Assembly: GCF_006874625.1 (NCBI RefSeq)
Contig: NZ_CP030034.1
Span: 1,984,001 to 2,048,000, forward strand
Length of the DNA: 64,000 nt
DNA from: Bdellovibrio sp. NC01
Lineage (GTDB): Bacteria > Bdellovibrionota > Bdellovibrionia > Bdellovibrionales > Bdellovibrionaceae
Direction: 5' to 3'
The position numbers and the translations under genes are program-made. Positions 25,651 through 34,162 of the stretch are shown in pieces; positions within the stretch are counted from its first letter, which is position 1, and the number at the start of each line of letters is the position of its first letter. The notes under the pieces are model-generated. The model was not told the origin of the DNA. It ran no database searches and worked only from the letters and a program-made list of their open reading frames with translations.

Positions 25651-26967
25651 TTAGTGTAAGTTGGCCTGCGACGTTCCTTGCAAGCTTTGTAAAAACGCTT
25701 CTAATGTGTGCACTTGTTCTTCCACGGGTGCGAAGCGCGTTTGCAGCTCTTTACGAAGTTTTTTTGTCAGCGCATCGTAGCGACGTCGCGATGAAAACTT
25801 CCAGGCCGGATGTTTGCGACACGAAGAAAGACTCTTTTTGAGGGAGGCCAACTCGTCAGCCAAAACCAAAGAACTTTGATATATTTCATCCATAGTCATG
25901 TGGTTCAACTGACCTTGCTCGGCCATACAAATAATTTCAAGGCGTTTCAAAGCTTCGTGATCACGTTCCTTATAGGCCGCTTGCACTTTCAGCCACTTCT
26001 TTGCTGACCACTCTTGAAATTGCAAAGTGACATCTGCTTCTTGAACATCTGGATGCAACATACGCGCAAGTTTTCTATACGAAGAGCGCAAGGATATTTC
26101 TGTCTCTGTCAGATTTTCTGTCGAACCATTTTCAGACTCTTCTTCACAATTATATTCGGAAAATATCTGCTGTAAAAAATCTTTTAAATGCGCTGGCATC
26201 GGCTTCAAAAATCTTTGCTGATAAACCTCGCCCGTCTTCCAGATACGCGCCAAAAGTTTCCAGTTGCCGCACTTCATAGCAATTTGGAACGATTCTTTAA
26301 ATAACTGATAACCACCCGTCGCATCTGCAAGATGTCGCCCCATCATGCTGTCATCAATATCATTTAAGTAGTGATAAATGGCCCGAGCACAACGACGCAA
26401 GCCGCTTAAAGTTGAATCATCTTCGTGCAAAATATCTGCAAGATTCAACTCTGATACGACCTGTTCTGAATTAAGATTCACTGTTTGGATGTCAGGGTTT
26501 GCGTCAGCCGAGACCGCCTGTTCTTGAGGCATTTTGTTCTTGGTGGCGTTTTCAAAGCGTTGCTGGCGAAGACTATCGATGACGAATTTCCATTCCTCAT
26601 CACCACTCTGATACTGGACTTCCTCATCTTTGAGCATAAAGTAAGCACGTTGAGGAGTCACTTTTGAGGCCTGAATAATCTGATTTAAATGTATTTGAAA
26701 AGTAGAAAGCGTGCGAAGGCGTTTGTTAAGCAGTTCGCCTTCTTGCAGCTCTTTGCGAAAGGTCACGTTGTACCAATCTTGATAGAGCAATTGATCCCAG
26801 CTTAAAAAGTCAGCATGCTCTTTTTCAAGCTTACGAATTTTCTTCAGCAAATTTTCAGATGCCGAAAACATTTCTTTGCGAATTTTATAATCATTCACCA
26901 CTGAAAGATCGCGTGGCGCCAACGATTCTTGGGAATCGCTTTTCATGTTGTCATAATCAAGTTGCAT
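25651..26967 (-). CDS. Protein with internal J domain, unknown role
   Basis: About 438 residues from the ATG at 26967. A GTG at 27039, overlapping the upstream stop as TAGTG, could add 24 residues; the start is uncertain. Most of the protein is helical and charged. A J domain lies near residues 290-350 (numbered from 26967): SLRSSYRKLARMLHPDV with His305-Pro-Asp, the loop that stimulates Hsp70 ATPase, followed by KKWLKVQAAYKERD. A coiled coil ends the protein. Placing J near the C-terminus, with no Cys-rich or CTD domains, makes it a class C J protein that probably recruits DnaK to a particular client. An 8-bp inverted repeat (26973-26980/27002-27009) precedes the ATG. Confidence 0.75.
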   Translation of the reverse strand: MQLDYDNMKSDSQESLAPRDLSVVNDYKIRKEMFSASENLLKKIRKLEKEHADFLSWDQLLYQDWYNVTFRKELQEGELLNKRLRTLSTFQIHLNQIIQASKVTPQRAYFMLKDEEVQYQSGDEEWKFVIDSLRQQRFENATKNKMPQEQAVSADANPDIQTVNLNSEQVVSELNLADILHEDDSTLSGLRRCARAIYHYLNDIDDSMMGRHLADATGGYQLFKESFQIAMKCGNWKLLARIWKTGEVYQQRFLKPMPAHLKDFLQQIFSEYNCEEESENGSTENLTETEISLRSSYRKLARMLHPDVQEADVTLQFQEWSAKKWLKVQAAYKERDHEALKRLEIICMAEQGQLNHMTMDEIYQSSLVLADELASLKKSLSSCRKHPAWKFSSRRRYDALTKKLRKELQTRFAPVEEQVHTLEAFLQSLQGTSQANLH

Positions 26968-27038
26968 AGGGACGGTTCCCATACCATGCACGAGCCTGGA
27001 CGGGAACCGAAAATCACATTTTGCTGAATGAATCCGCA

Positions 27039-27596
27039 CTAAGTGCTGACTTCCAAATACATCGCCAAACTGTCAGAAACTTCTCCTGACGGAAGAATAA
27101 ATGCCTTTGGAAAAATTCCTGCTTTTTTGAAGCCTAAATTTTCATAAAGCTGCAAAGCTGCCTTATTATTCATCATCACTTCGAGCTCAATAATTTGAAT
27201 GCCAGTAAATTTCTTCATGCTTTCGATTAGGACTCTCATCAACTCTTGCCCGATGCCTAAACCACGATATTCATGACGAAGACTGACTCCTAAACCCGCG
27301 CGATGTTTGCGCTTGATATCTTTGTAAGCTCTGCCATTACAAAAGCCAATCATGCGACCTTCGCTATAAACTGCAAGAATGATTTCAGAATCACTTTCCG
27401 CACTTTCTTTAAACCATTTAATTTGGTTTTCTACTGATCGCCCTTTGAAACTTTCAGGAGTCGAAAGAATGTACGGACTTGTTGCAGCGACCTCGACCAT
27501 CATATCCAACGAGACTTGTGCTTCGGATTCCAGAGGCGTGCGAATCTCGAAGTGTTGACCGTTCTTAGCTGTGAATTGGATAGATGATTGAATCAT
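27039..27596 (-). CDS. GNAT-family N-acetyltransferase
   Basis: 185 residues. The acetyl-CoA loop is clear: YRGLGIGQELM (R/Q-x-x-G-x-G/A), preceded by the strand GLGVSLRHE. The end motif NNKAALQLYENLGFKKAG is textbook. The remaining N-terminal part sets substrate choice, which is unknown; the overall form resembles amino-acid or antibiotic acetyltransferases of the RimI group. GGGAG 6 nt before ATG supports the start. The stop overlaps or lies close to the start of the J-domain gene, so they are probably cotranscribed. Confidence 0.9.
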   Translation of the reverse strand: MIQSSIQFTAKNGQHFEIRTPLESEAQVSLDMMVEVAATSPYILSTPESFKGRSVENQIKWFKESAESDSEIILAVYSEGRMIGFCNGRAYKDIKRKHRAGLGVSLRHEYRGLGIGQELMRVLIESMKKFTGIQIIELEVMMNNKAALQLYENLGFKKAGIFPKAFILPSGEVSDSLAMYLEVST

Positions 27597-27779
27597 GAAT
27601 AACTCCCTTCTGAATTCATGATAACTTTTACGCAGACAGAAGGCGAATCGAATGAATTTATCGAACCCATTAGCAACACTCTAGTTCCAAATTGGAATCA
27701 GTGATTTTGTCGAAAGAGTTGTTCACGCGGTAAATTTGTTTGTGATAACTTGAGCAAAGACACATCTGCAGAGGTTTTT

Positions 27780-28331
27780 ATGACGAATACAATTCCAACA
27801 TTTGAAACCGAAAGACTTATTCTTCGTGAAATTCAAGAAAGCGATATCCCTGCTTATCACAAAAACTTTGTCGACTATGAAGTGATCCGCAATCTTTCTG
27901 CTGTCGTGCCGTGGCCTTATCCAGATGATGGCGTTAAGACATTTCTTAAATCACTTGCGCCTCAACTTGGAAAAGATCGTTGGACGTGGGGAATTTTTCT
28001 GAAAGACGCACCCGATGAAATTATCGGCACTGTGGATCTGTGGCGCCAAGGTCGCCCTGAACATCGCGGTTTCTGGCTTGCGCGCAAACACTGGGGTAAG
28101 GGTCTTATGACCGAAGCAGTTGCGCCAGTGATGGATTATGCGTTTGATGAATTAGGTTTTGAGGTTTTGGTGTTCGCAAATGCACTTGGTAACGTTGGAT
28201 CTCGCCGTGTGAAAGAAAAAACGGGCGCTAGACTTTTAGGTGTGAAGCCTGCGAAATTCGTGGATCCTAATTTCACCGAACATGAAGTCTGGGAACTTCG
28301 CAAAGAAGAATGGAAATCTCGCAAAAGATAA
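27780..28331 (+). CDS. RimJ/RimL-type GNAT acetyltransferase
   Basis: 183 residues. The N-terminus FETERLILREIQESDIPAYH is characteristic of the RimJ/RimL subfamily, and the acetyl-CoA segment is FWLARKHWGKGLMTEAV, followed by NVGSRRVKEKTGARLLG. Such enzymes acetylate N-termini of ribosomal proteins or small molecules. The ATG at 27780 has GAGG 5 nt upstream; a TTG ten codons earlier is less likely. It is divergent from the other GNAT gene and ends at an intrinsic terminator. Confidence 0.9.
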   Translation: MTNTIPTFETERLILREIQESDIPAYHKNFVDYEVIRNLSAVVPWPYPDDGVKTFLKSLAPQLGKDRWTWGIFLKDAPDEIIGTVDLWRQGRPEHRGFWLARKHWGKGLMTEAVAPVMDYAFDELGFEVLVFANALGNVGSRRVKEKTGARLLGVKPAKFVDPNFTEHEVWELRKEEWKSRKR

Positions 28332-28345
28332 TTTGCGACAACAAG

Positions 28346-28376
28346 AGCACGACCTTCCGCGAGGTCGCTGCTTTAT
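28346..28376 (+). terminator. Terminator of the RimJ-like gene
   Basis: AGC-ACGACCT pairs with AGGTCG-CTGCT with one bulge around TCCGCG, followed by TTATTT. Confidence 0.72.
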
Positions 28377-28411
28377 TTGTTCCATTTTTACTCTGAAATC
28401 GCACATTTGGA

Positions 28412-28439
28412 TTTATTTTTGAGTGTTTCAGACCGATAA
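28412..28439 (+). promoter_or_regulatory. Sigma-28 (FliA)-like promoter of the Asp-box gene
   Basis: ACCGATAA (28432-28439) ends 7 nt before the ATG at 28447. Twelve nt upstream the -35 position reads TTTATTTT (28412-28419), a partial match to TCAAGTTT. The apparent GTG start at 28423 lies within the promoter. Confidence 0.6.
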
Positions 28440-28446
28440 AAATAGA

Positions 28447-30210
28447 ATGAAAAGATACTTGGCTTCCGTCATTTTACTTGTCGCATTTAGCGTGTATTTT
28501 ACTGGCGTCTTTACTGAAAAAGGTTCGACAGATTTATCGAGCCTGAGTGAGGCACCAAGTGCTTCGCGCTCGTTCGCAAGTTTCAAATTACAACCCTTGC
28601 CATTGAAAGCCCAAGACTTTCCGAAGTTGACTTCAACTGAAGAGGCGCACTCGTATCTTGCAACTGTTCATGAACGCGTAACACAAAATTGGAAACCAAG
28701 TTATTCAGTATTCATTCCGTACTTTGATAGCTTGAACCGTCCTTATTTCCGCGAACACGATCGTGCGCAAACAGTTCCAATCACGAATGGCTTTCAAACG
28801 TTCCAAGCAGGCAAGCTTGTGACGAACTCGATTTCGCTTTCAACTTTCAATGATATTTACAGTGCGGAACTAACTCAGAAAGTTTCTGGATCTTCGCAAG
28901 ATATTTTGTGGGACCCAAAGATGGCTGTGTTTGATCAAAACGATCAAATGTACACGGTCACGCGTATGAATAAAAATCTTGCAGATGCGCCAAGCTATCT
29001 TATGTTGCAATCAAAAGATTATGGCGTGACATGGACTGCAACACCTATTGTGGGAACTCCGACTACAGCATGCGTATTTAAAAATATCAAAACGGGCGCA
29101 TGCCAAACTCCAGAGCTTTACGACATCGAAAGACCTTATTCCAAAGAAGCTTTACCTACGGCTCCAGCATTCTTGCATTATGTAGGCTCTGGGAAGCTGC
29201 CTGGTTACGAAAAAGCTCCTTCATGGTTGGGAACCTATGGTCGACTGTATTTGCAGCCCGTTAAAGACACGCCCGAAGGTTTAAAGCCCGAAGCTCCAAT
29301 CTTAATCAGCGAGATGGCGCAAGAAATTGGTTATCGCAGTGGTGGCGCTCCAAAGATCATTCATAGTGGTGAGAAATATTTTGTTGTCTGGCTTGAAGCC
29401 ACACCCTCTTACGTTCCAAAGATGGATCAAAACGGGCAGCCGATTGTTTTAGCACCCGATTCATCTGAAAATCCATTTTCTGCGATTTGGATTGCGGAAT
29501 ACAACACGCGCACTAAAATTTTGGCGAAACAAGAGTTGCTGAAAACTTGGCCCGTCAACGACACCCACAACCAACCAGGCATTGTGCGCGCAAGTGATGG
29601 CACTTTACATGTGATTGGTGGTGGTCATGGTTCACACTTTACATATACCTATTCTTTAAAACCGGATTCGATTGCTTCGTGGTCTCAAGCTGTGCCGATG
29701 AATACACAGGACTCAGGATATAAAGCGCGTTACAGCTCGCCAAATTGGACTGGTGGCAGTCAGACTTATATTTCGATGATGATTGATTCTAAAGATCAGA
29801 TTCATACGGTTTATCGCCAATGGGCTCACGATAAGTCTGTTTTTGATTTCGATTATTTTGGTGCTTTGGTTTATCAAAAAGGCAGTTACGATAAGAAAAC
29901 GAAGAAATTCGTTTGGGATGTGGCGCGCATCTTGGTTTACCCAAATGCTTCGGAATACACACACTGGTATCAATTGTTGAACCTAGACAAGCAAGATCAC
30001 TTGTATATCGAATACAGCAACTCGCGCCCTGCCGTTCCTTATTTCTTTAAAACCGCAGATGGCAAAGCGATCAACGTTTCGCCAATGTTGAACAATGCTC
30101 TTTTAAGATCAGATGATGAAGGCTTTACGTGGTACTTCCCGTCAGATCAGGACTTCATTCAGTCAGCGCAAGATAAGCCCATTCGCGTTCCAAAAACGCG
30201 GGCCGAATAA
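28447..30210 (+). CDS. Exported Asp-box (BNR/sialidase-like) beta-propeller protein
   Basis: 587 residues. A signal anchor opens the protein (YLASVILLVAFSVYFTGVF). Two Asp-box motifs (S-x-D-x-G-x-T-W) are visible: SKDYGVTW in the N-terminal third and SDDEGFTW near the C-terminus, typical of sialidase-like propellers and other BNR proteins. I do not see the Arg triad or FRIP motif of true sialidases, so enzymatic activity is not claimed. No Shine-Dalgarno sequence precedes the ATG; instead a sigma-28-like -10 ends 7 nt upstream, so the mRNA may be leaderless. The 3' end abuts the convergent binding-protein gene. It may recognise prey glycans or other surface structures (inference). Confidence 0.72.
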   Translation: MKRYLASVILLVAFSVYFTGVFTEKGSTDLSSLSEAPSASRSFASFKLQPLPLKAQDFPKLTSTEEAHSYLATVHERVTQNWKPSYSVFIPYFDSLNRPYFREHDRAQTVPITNGFQTFQAGKLVTNSISLSTFNDIYSAELTQKVSGSSQDILWDPKMAVFDQNDQMYTVTRMNKNLADAPSYLMLQSKDYGVTWTATPIVGTPTTACVFKNIKTGACQTPELYDIERPYSKEALPTAPAFLHYVGSGKLPGYEKAPSWLGTYGRLYLQPVKDTPEGLKPEAPILISEMAQEIGYRSGGAPKIIHSGEKYFVVWLEATPSYVPKMDQNGQPIVLAPDSSENPFSAIWIAEYNTRTKILAKQELLKTWPVNDTHNQPGIVRASDGTLHVIGGGHGSHFTYTYSLKPDSIASWSQAVPMNTQDSGYKARYSSPNWTGGSQTYISMMIDSKDQIHTVYRQWAHDKSVFDFDYFGALVYQKGSYDKKTKKFVWDVARILVYPNASEYTHWYQLLNLDKQDHLYIEYSNSRPAVPYFFKTADGKAINVSPMLNNALLRSDDEGFTWYFPSDQDFIQSAQDKPIRVPKTRAE

Positions 30211-31920
30211 TTAATAACGATCCAAGGCACGCCAGTCAGAAAGATTGTATTTTTTCAAAATACCCTCAAGGCGGCCGTTATCGCGCGAATTCATAAACCA
30301 TTCATTAATACGATCCCCAAGATATTCAACCTGGGGATTTTTTTGCAAACCCGCAAGCACAAAGAAGCTGAATCCAGTCATTGCGGTTGGCTGCAATTTC
30401 AAGGTCGCATCTTTTTCTGTCAGCTCATAACGAAGAACGTTGTAATCGCCAAGAGCCACATCGGCACGTTGTTCCTTCATCATCTTAATCATACGGTCCG
30501 CCACATCGACGCCTGTTAAGCGATTTCCACGCTCAACAATCTCCATGCGACCTTCATAACCAAAATCAGAATAAACAACCTTCATCTTTTTTAGCGCATT
30601 GTTATCTACTAAACTGATGTCTTCATTTTTTGGCAACAAAGCACCTGTGAAGCTGACGCCTAACGATGAACCCACAACCTGCACATCAGGCGTATAACGA
30701 ACCAAATATTGAGGTGTGATGATATAGTCGACCTTATGCTGCTGAAGTGATTGCACCAAGCGAGAATACGGCACACTTTCCAAACGCAGTTCAATACCTT
30801 GCTGACGAGCGATTTCACCTAAAATTTCAAATAGGTACCCAGTCCATACTCCCGGTCTTTTTTCGCAGATGTACGGACATAGAGGAGTTGTTCCCACTTT
30901 GAAAACAACATTTCCGCCCGGATATTTTTTAAGAGGGGTTGTTGTGGGCTTAACAACGGGTTTTGTTTCGGCAGGCACACCCATCCATCCTGGATAGGAA
31001 TTGACGTTTTGCAGAGTCACTGGGAACGTTGGAACACGAACTTTTCCAATCTCTGTCTCCCCTTTCATGACTCTGATCAAAGTGCGAATGCTACGGCGGC
31101 CAAGCTCTGCACAAAATTGCGCGGAATCGATTACAGTTAAACGACCCGCTTTGATATTTTCAATTGAAAGAGGATCACCATCGAAAGTCGCATGTTTGAT
31201 TTCGGTGCGTTTTTTCGCAAGTAATTCTTTAACGACAGAAAGACCACCACCATCATTTACGGTCAGCACAACGTCGACACTGTTTTTTTCTGGGTAATCG
31301 CGAAGGAATTTTGCGACGGCATTTTTTCCAGACTCGGGATCAACAGCTTCGTATCGCTGCACAACTTGAAAGCGGCGATGTTTTTCTCTTAAGGCATCAA
31401 AGAAACCATCCACACGCTCTGTTGTTGAAGAGACTTGTGGGTACTCGAACACCACGATTTTAATTTCTTTCTTGGCAGGAAAAAGCGAATCAATGTGATT
31501 GCCGTTATCGAAACCACCTTGATAGTTGTCACTTGTAACAAAACCAGAAAGTTTTCCGCCCACGATGTATTGATCATAGGCGATCACTGGAATGTTATGT
31601 TGATTTGCTAACTGCAAACCTTCTGCAAGAGCGGCGTTGTCTGTCGGCTGAATGATAATAGCATCAGAAGATTTTTTTACGGCTTGTTTAAGTTGCTCAA
31701 CCTGCTTGATGATTCCATCGCGGCCTTCACCAGCGACGTAAGCAGTCAGCTCAATCTTATCAAGATTTTTTGCGTTGAATTTGGCGGTCTCTTCTTCAAG
31801 CCCCTTGCGCATTAAAACTTGGCCTTCGATTTTCATGCTCCAGTAGAGCACGGAAACCTTCCACGTTTTCGCTTCAGCCAAATGGCAAAATAAAAGAATA
31901 AACAAAAAAATTCGAATCAC
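30211..31920 (-). CDS. Double periplasmic-binding protein: sugar-type domain fused to amino-acid-type domain
   Basis: 569 residues, GTG start, signal peptide to LAEA-K. Residues of about 20-315 are a type I periplasmic-binding domain of the ribose/xylose group (AIIIQPTDNAALAEGLQLAN, VIAYDQYI, VVLTVNDGGGLSVV, ATFDGDPLSIENI). A Pro/Thr linker (about 318-340) joins it to a complete SBP_bac_3-like domain (VFKVGTTPLCPYICE, WTGYLFEILGEIARQQGIEL, QQHKVDYIITPQYLVRYTPD). These two folds normally serve different ABC transporters. No permease, ATPase, kinase or chemoreceptor gene is adjacent, so it may act as a sensor input or a stand-alone binder. Confidence 0.83.
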   Translation of the reverse strand: MIRIFLFILLFCHLAEAKTWKVSVLYWSMKIEGQVLMRKGLEEETAKFNAKNLDKIELTAYVAGEGRDGIIKQVEQLKQAVKKSSDAIIIQPTDNAALAEGLQLANQHNIPVIAYDQYIVGGKLSGFVTSDNYQGGFDNGNHIDSLFPAKKEIKIVVFEYPQVSSTTERVDGFFDALREKHRRFQVVQRYEAVDPESGKNAVAKFLRDYPEKNSVDVVLTVNDGGGLSVVKELLAKKRTEIKHATFDGDPLSIENIKAGRLTVIDSAQFCAELGRRSIRTLIRVMKGETEIGKVRVPTFPVTLQNVNSYPGWMGVPAETKPVVKPTTTPLKKYPGGNVVFKVGTTPLCPYICEKRPGVWTGYLFEILGEIARQQGIELRLESVPYSRLVQSLQQHKVDYIITPQYLVRYTPDVQVVGSSLGVSFTGALLPKNEDISLVDNNALKKMKVVYSDFGYEGRMEIVERGNRLTGVDVADRMIKMMKEQRADVALGDYNVLRYELTEKDATLKLQPTAMTGFSFFVLAGLQKNPQVEYLGDRINEWFMNSRDNGRLEGILKKYNLSDWRALDRY

Positions 31921-32041
31921 GTACCAATAATAACGGAGCTAATTAAGTAAGCAATTCGACTTTTACAGTCTCTTGAAAGAGTAATGTTTTTAAACACAGG
32001 ATGGTTTGTAAAACGACAGTGTTCCACCCTGTTACAGATAT

Positions 32042-32968
32042 TTAGTACAATTCTACGCGATCGTTTTCTTTAAATCCGGAGCCCGAGTGGATGACAGCAA
32101 TGGCGCCGTCATTGCCAAAATAACTGATGACTTCAAGGGTTCCCTTGAGTCTTCCTGGAACACGACCAATATGAGTTCCACTTTCTGGATCATACACGTC
32201 GTCACCGTCTTCCATCACTTTTAAAAGATCGCCCATTTGCAAACCTGAAATTTTCCCGACGTTTAAATAAATGCGATCACCATTGATCGCGGCGATGCGA
32301 CCTTCCCAAGCGACTTTTTCAATCGAGCCCAGCACTTGCGGTGTGAAATCCAAGAAAGCATCTTTCACAAGAACTTCGATCATCTCTGGGTTGTTCTGCA
32401 AATACTTGTCTGTTTCAACACGTTCAGCGACACGCACACCTTGTTCTTCCAAAGTGACAGTTTTAACCGTGTTGAAAACTTCATTTCCTGTACGAGTTGT
32501 CACCACGCGAACTTGAGCCACAACTTCGAACACAGAAGTTAAATGACGAACGATACCGACGTTATCAGATTTACGTTTGATGCGAATATCATTGATCTTA
32601 CCTTCAAGCACGGCATTAACGCCCAATGCTTTTGCGGCTTTCGCAACATCGGCCAGTTTGTATTGGCCATTTTCCATCATTTTAGAAAGATCAAGATTGA
32701 GCTCTTTGCTATCAAGAGCAATCACGTCGCCTGAACGATTCAAATCCTGAATGAACGCACTTCGCGCGCGATCACGGAATTCTTGTGGACGTTGAGTCGA
32801 CGTATCCAAGAACGGCAACACCATAAGGCGTTTTCTTGGCGAAGAGTCTTCTTTGCGCGACATTTGGTTGTCGTCGCGAATATCACGTTTCATCGTTGGG
32901 TTTGTGCGATCTGTTGTTACACATCCCGCAAATGCTAAAACCAGCAACAGACTTAAAACTGCCTTCAC
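32042..32968 (-). CDS. Lipoprotein with FlgT/CsgG-like envelope domains
   Basis: 308 residues, GTG start with GGAGG upstream. The lipobox is LAFAGC. A TolB/CsgG-like N-terminal fold (RLMVLPFLDTS, VNAVLEGKINDIRI) precedes a C-terminal domain resembling FlgT_C: IYLNVGKISGLQMGDLLKV, DPESGTHIGRVPG and LEVISYFGNDGA. FlgT forms the H-ring around the basal body of sheathed flagella. It directly follows an exported gene with a possible FlgT_N domain (9-nt gap), so the two may supply the domains that are joined in FlgT elsewhere. This equivalence is inference from fold-level similarity. Confidence 0.65.
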   Translation of the reverse strand: MKAVLSLLLVLAFAGCVTTDRTNPTMKRDIRDDNQMSRKEDSSPRKRLMVLPFLDTSTQRPQEFRDRARSAFIQDLNRSGDVIALDSKELNLDLSKMMENGQYKLADVAKAAKALGVNAVLEGKINDIRIKRKSDNVGIVRHLTSVFEVVAQVRVVTTRTGNEVFNTVKTVTLEEQGVRVAERVETDKYLQNNPEMIEVLVKDAFLDFTPQVLGSIEKVAWEGRIAAINGDRIYLNVGKISGLQMGDLLKVMEDGDDVYDPESGTHIGRVPGRLKGTLEVISYFGNDGAIAVIHSGSGFKENDRVELY

Positions 32969-32977
32969 CGCAACCTC

Positions 32978-34159
32978 CTATTGGGCAAATTTAAGAACGA
33001 TTTCATCCTGCGCATCTGAAACTTTCGAAAGCTTCTTGCCATCGAAATCCAGAGCTTCAATTTTTTGCGCTAATTCAGACGCTGAAGCCGACGTATCAAC
33101 TTCATAACTAAGTCCTTCAGAGCTCACCACACGTTCACGGATGTTTTTCACTTGCGTGATTTGTGAACGGATTTTTTCTTTCATAGCTTCCATCATCGGA
33201 AGACCTTGGGCACCTTTGATCGTCACACGAATGATCGATGTTCCCAAAGAACCACGCTGCCAAGCTTCAAAGACTTGCGAAGCCAAATCATTCGCCGTGC
33301 CTTCCAAAACTTCGCGCATCTTTTTATCCACAGAAGTTTCAAATGCACCAGAATCCGTCGTAAATTTACGAGACACATCTGCAATAGGACGCGCATTACT
33401 TACCTGTGTCGCCGTCATACGAATTTCAATTGTATAGTTGCTGCCTTTTTCTTCTTTGCTGAACAAGACCTGACCATCAATTAAAACCGGCGCATTAAAA
33501 TACTGAGCGAAGAATTGCGCATCTTCGCCCGCGATTTTTTCATTTTGGAATTGCGGCGGTACACTTGCGCCAAGACCTGATTCCAATGGTTTGATCACAT
33601 AGAAGTTTTTAACCTGGAATGAATTGCGAAGCGCTTCTTCAACCGCACGGCCTTCTTTAAATAAGAAACCTGCTGGGTTTTTATCTACCGGCTGCCACCA
33701 ACGATAGCTACGGCCCTGCACGCGATCCACAAAGCTAATTGCAGGGATCACAACCGGAATCGTGTCGTTTTCATTGAGCAACGAATTTTCCTGCAGCATT
33801 TGTTTCAAGTCGCGCAAAGACACTTTCATCGCGACTGACATTTTGTATTCTTCACCTTCTTGAGTCAGATTCGAAGGTTTAGAAAACGGAATGTAGCGTG
33901 CTGAGTTTTTGATAACTTTATTTTGCAGCAAAGTTTTATTTTTCGTAAAACGATCTTCACCGATCAATTCACGAATCACTTCTTCAGAGATTTTTTGAGA
34001 AGCTTGATTTTGAATATCAGCTTTCGCAGCTTGCGGAGTCGTTTCTTTTGAAACTCCTGAAAAAGTTCTTTCCAAGAGTTCCGCTTGTTGTGCGAATGCT
34101 GGGGTCATTAATGTGCAGGCAGTAATCAGTGTTGCGATCCAAGTTGAAGTTCTGCGCAT
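32978..34159 (-). CDS. Exported protein, possible FlgT N/M-like partner
   Basis: 393 residues, signal peptide to TPAFA-Q, mature protein soluble. The first 100 mature residues have the alternating-helix pattern of FlgT_N domains, with the ending VAMKVSLRDLKQMLQENSLL. The middle (about 130-280) resembles a TolB/FlgT_M fold (PVVIPAISFVDR, FNAPVLIDGQVL), and the last 120 residues are a further alpha/beta domain with two BON-like strands. Its ribosome site GGAG overlaps the end of dnaE, 3 nt away, so it is coupled to dnaE. A role in flagellar sheath or outer-membrane assembly is plausible but not shown. Confidence 0.6.
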   Translation of the reverse strand: MRRTSTWIATLITACTLMTPAFAQQAELLERTFSGVSKETTPQAAKADIQNQASQKISEEVIRELIGEDRFTKNKTLLQNKVIKNSARYIPFSKPSNLTQEGEEYKMSVAMKVSLRDLKQMLQENSLLNENDTIPVVIPAISFVDRVQGRSYRWWQPVDKNPAGFLFKEGRAVEEALRNSFQVKNFYVIKPLESGLGASVPPQFQNEKIAGEDAQFFAQYFNAPVLIDGQVLFSKEEKGSNYTIEIRMTATQVSNARPIADVSRKFTTDSGAFETSVDKKMREVLEGTANDLASQVFEAWQRGSLGTSIIRVTIKGAQGLPMMEAMKEKIRSQITQVKNIRERVVSSEGLSYEVDTSASASELAQKIEALDFDGKKLSKVSDAQDEIVLKFAQ

Positions 34160-34162
34160 TCC

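Noticed and set aside
28447-30210. True sialidase
   Set aside because: Asp boxes are present but the Arg triad, FRIP motif and Tyr-Glu pair were not found.
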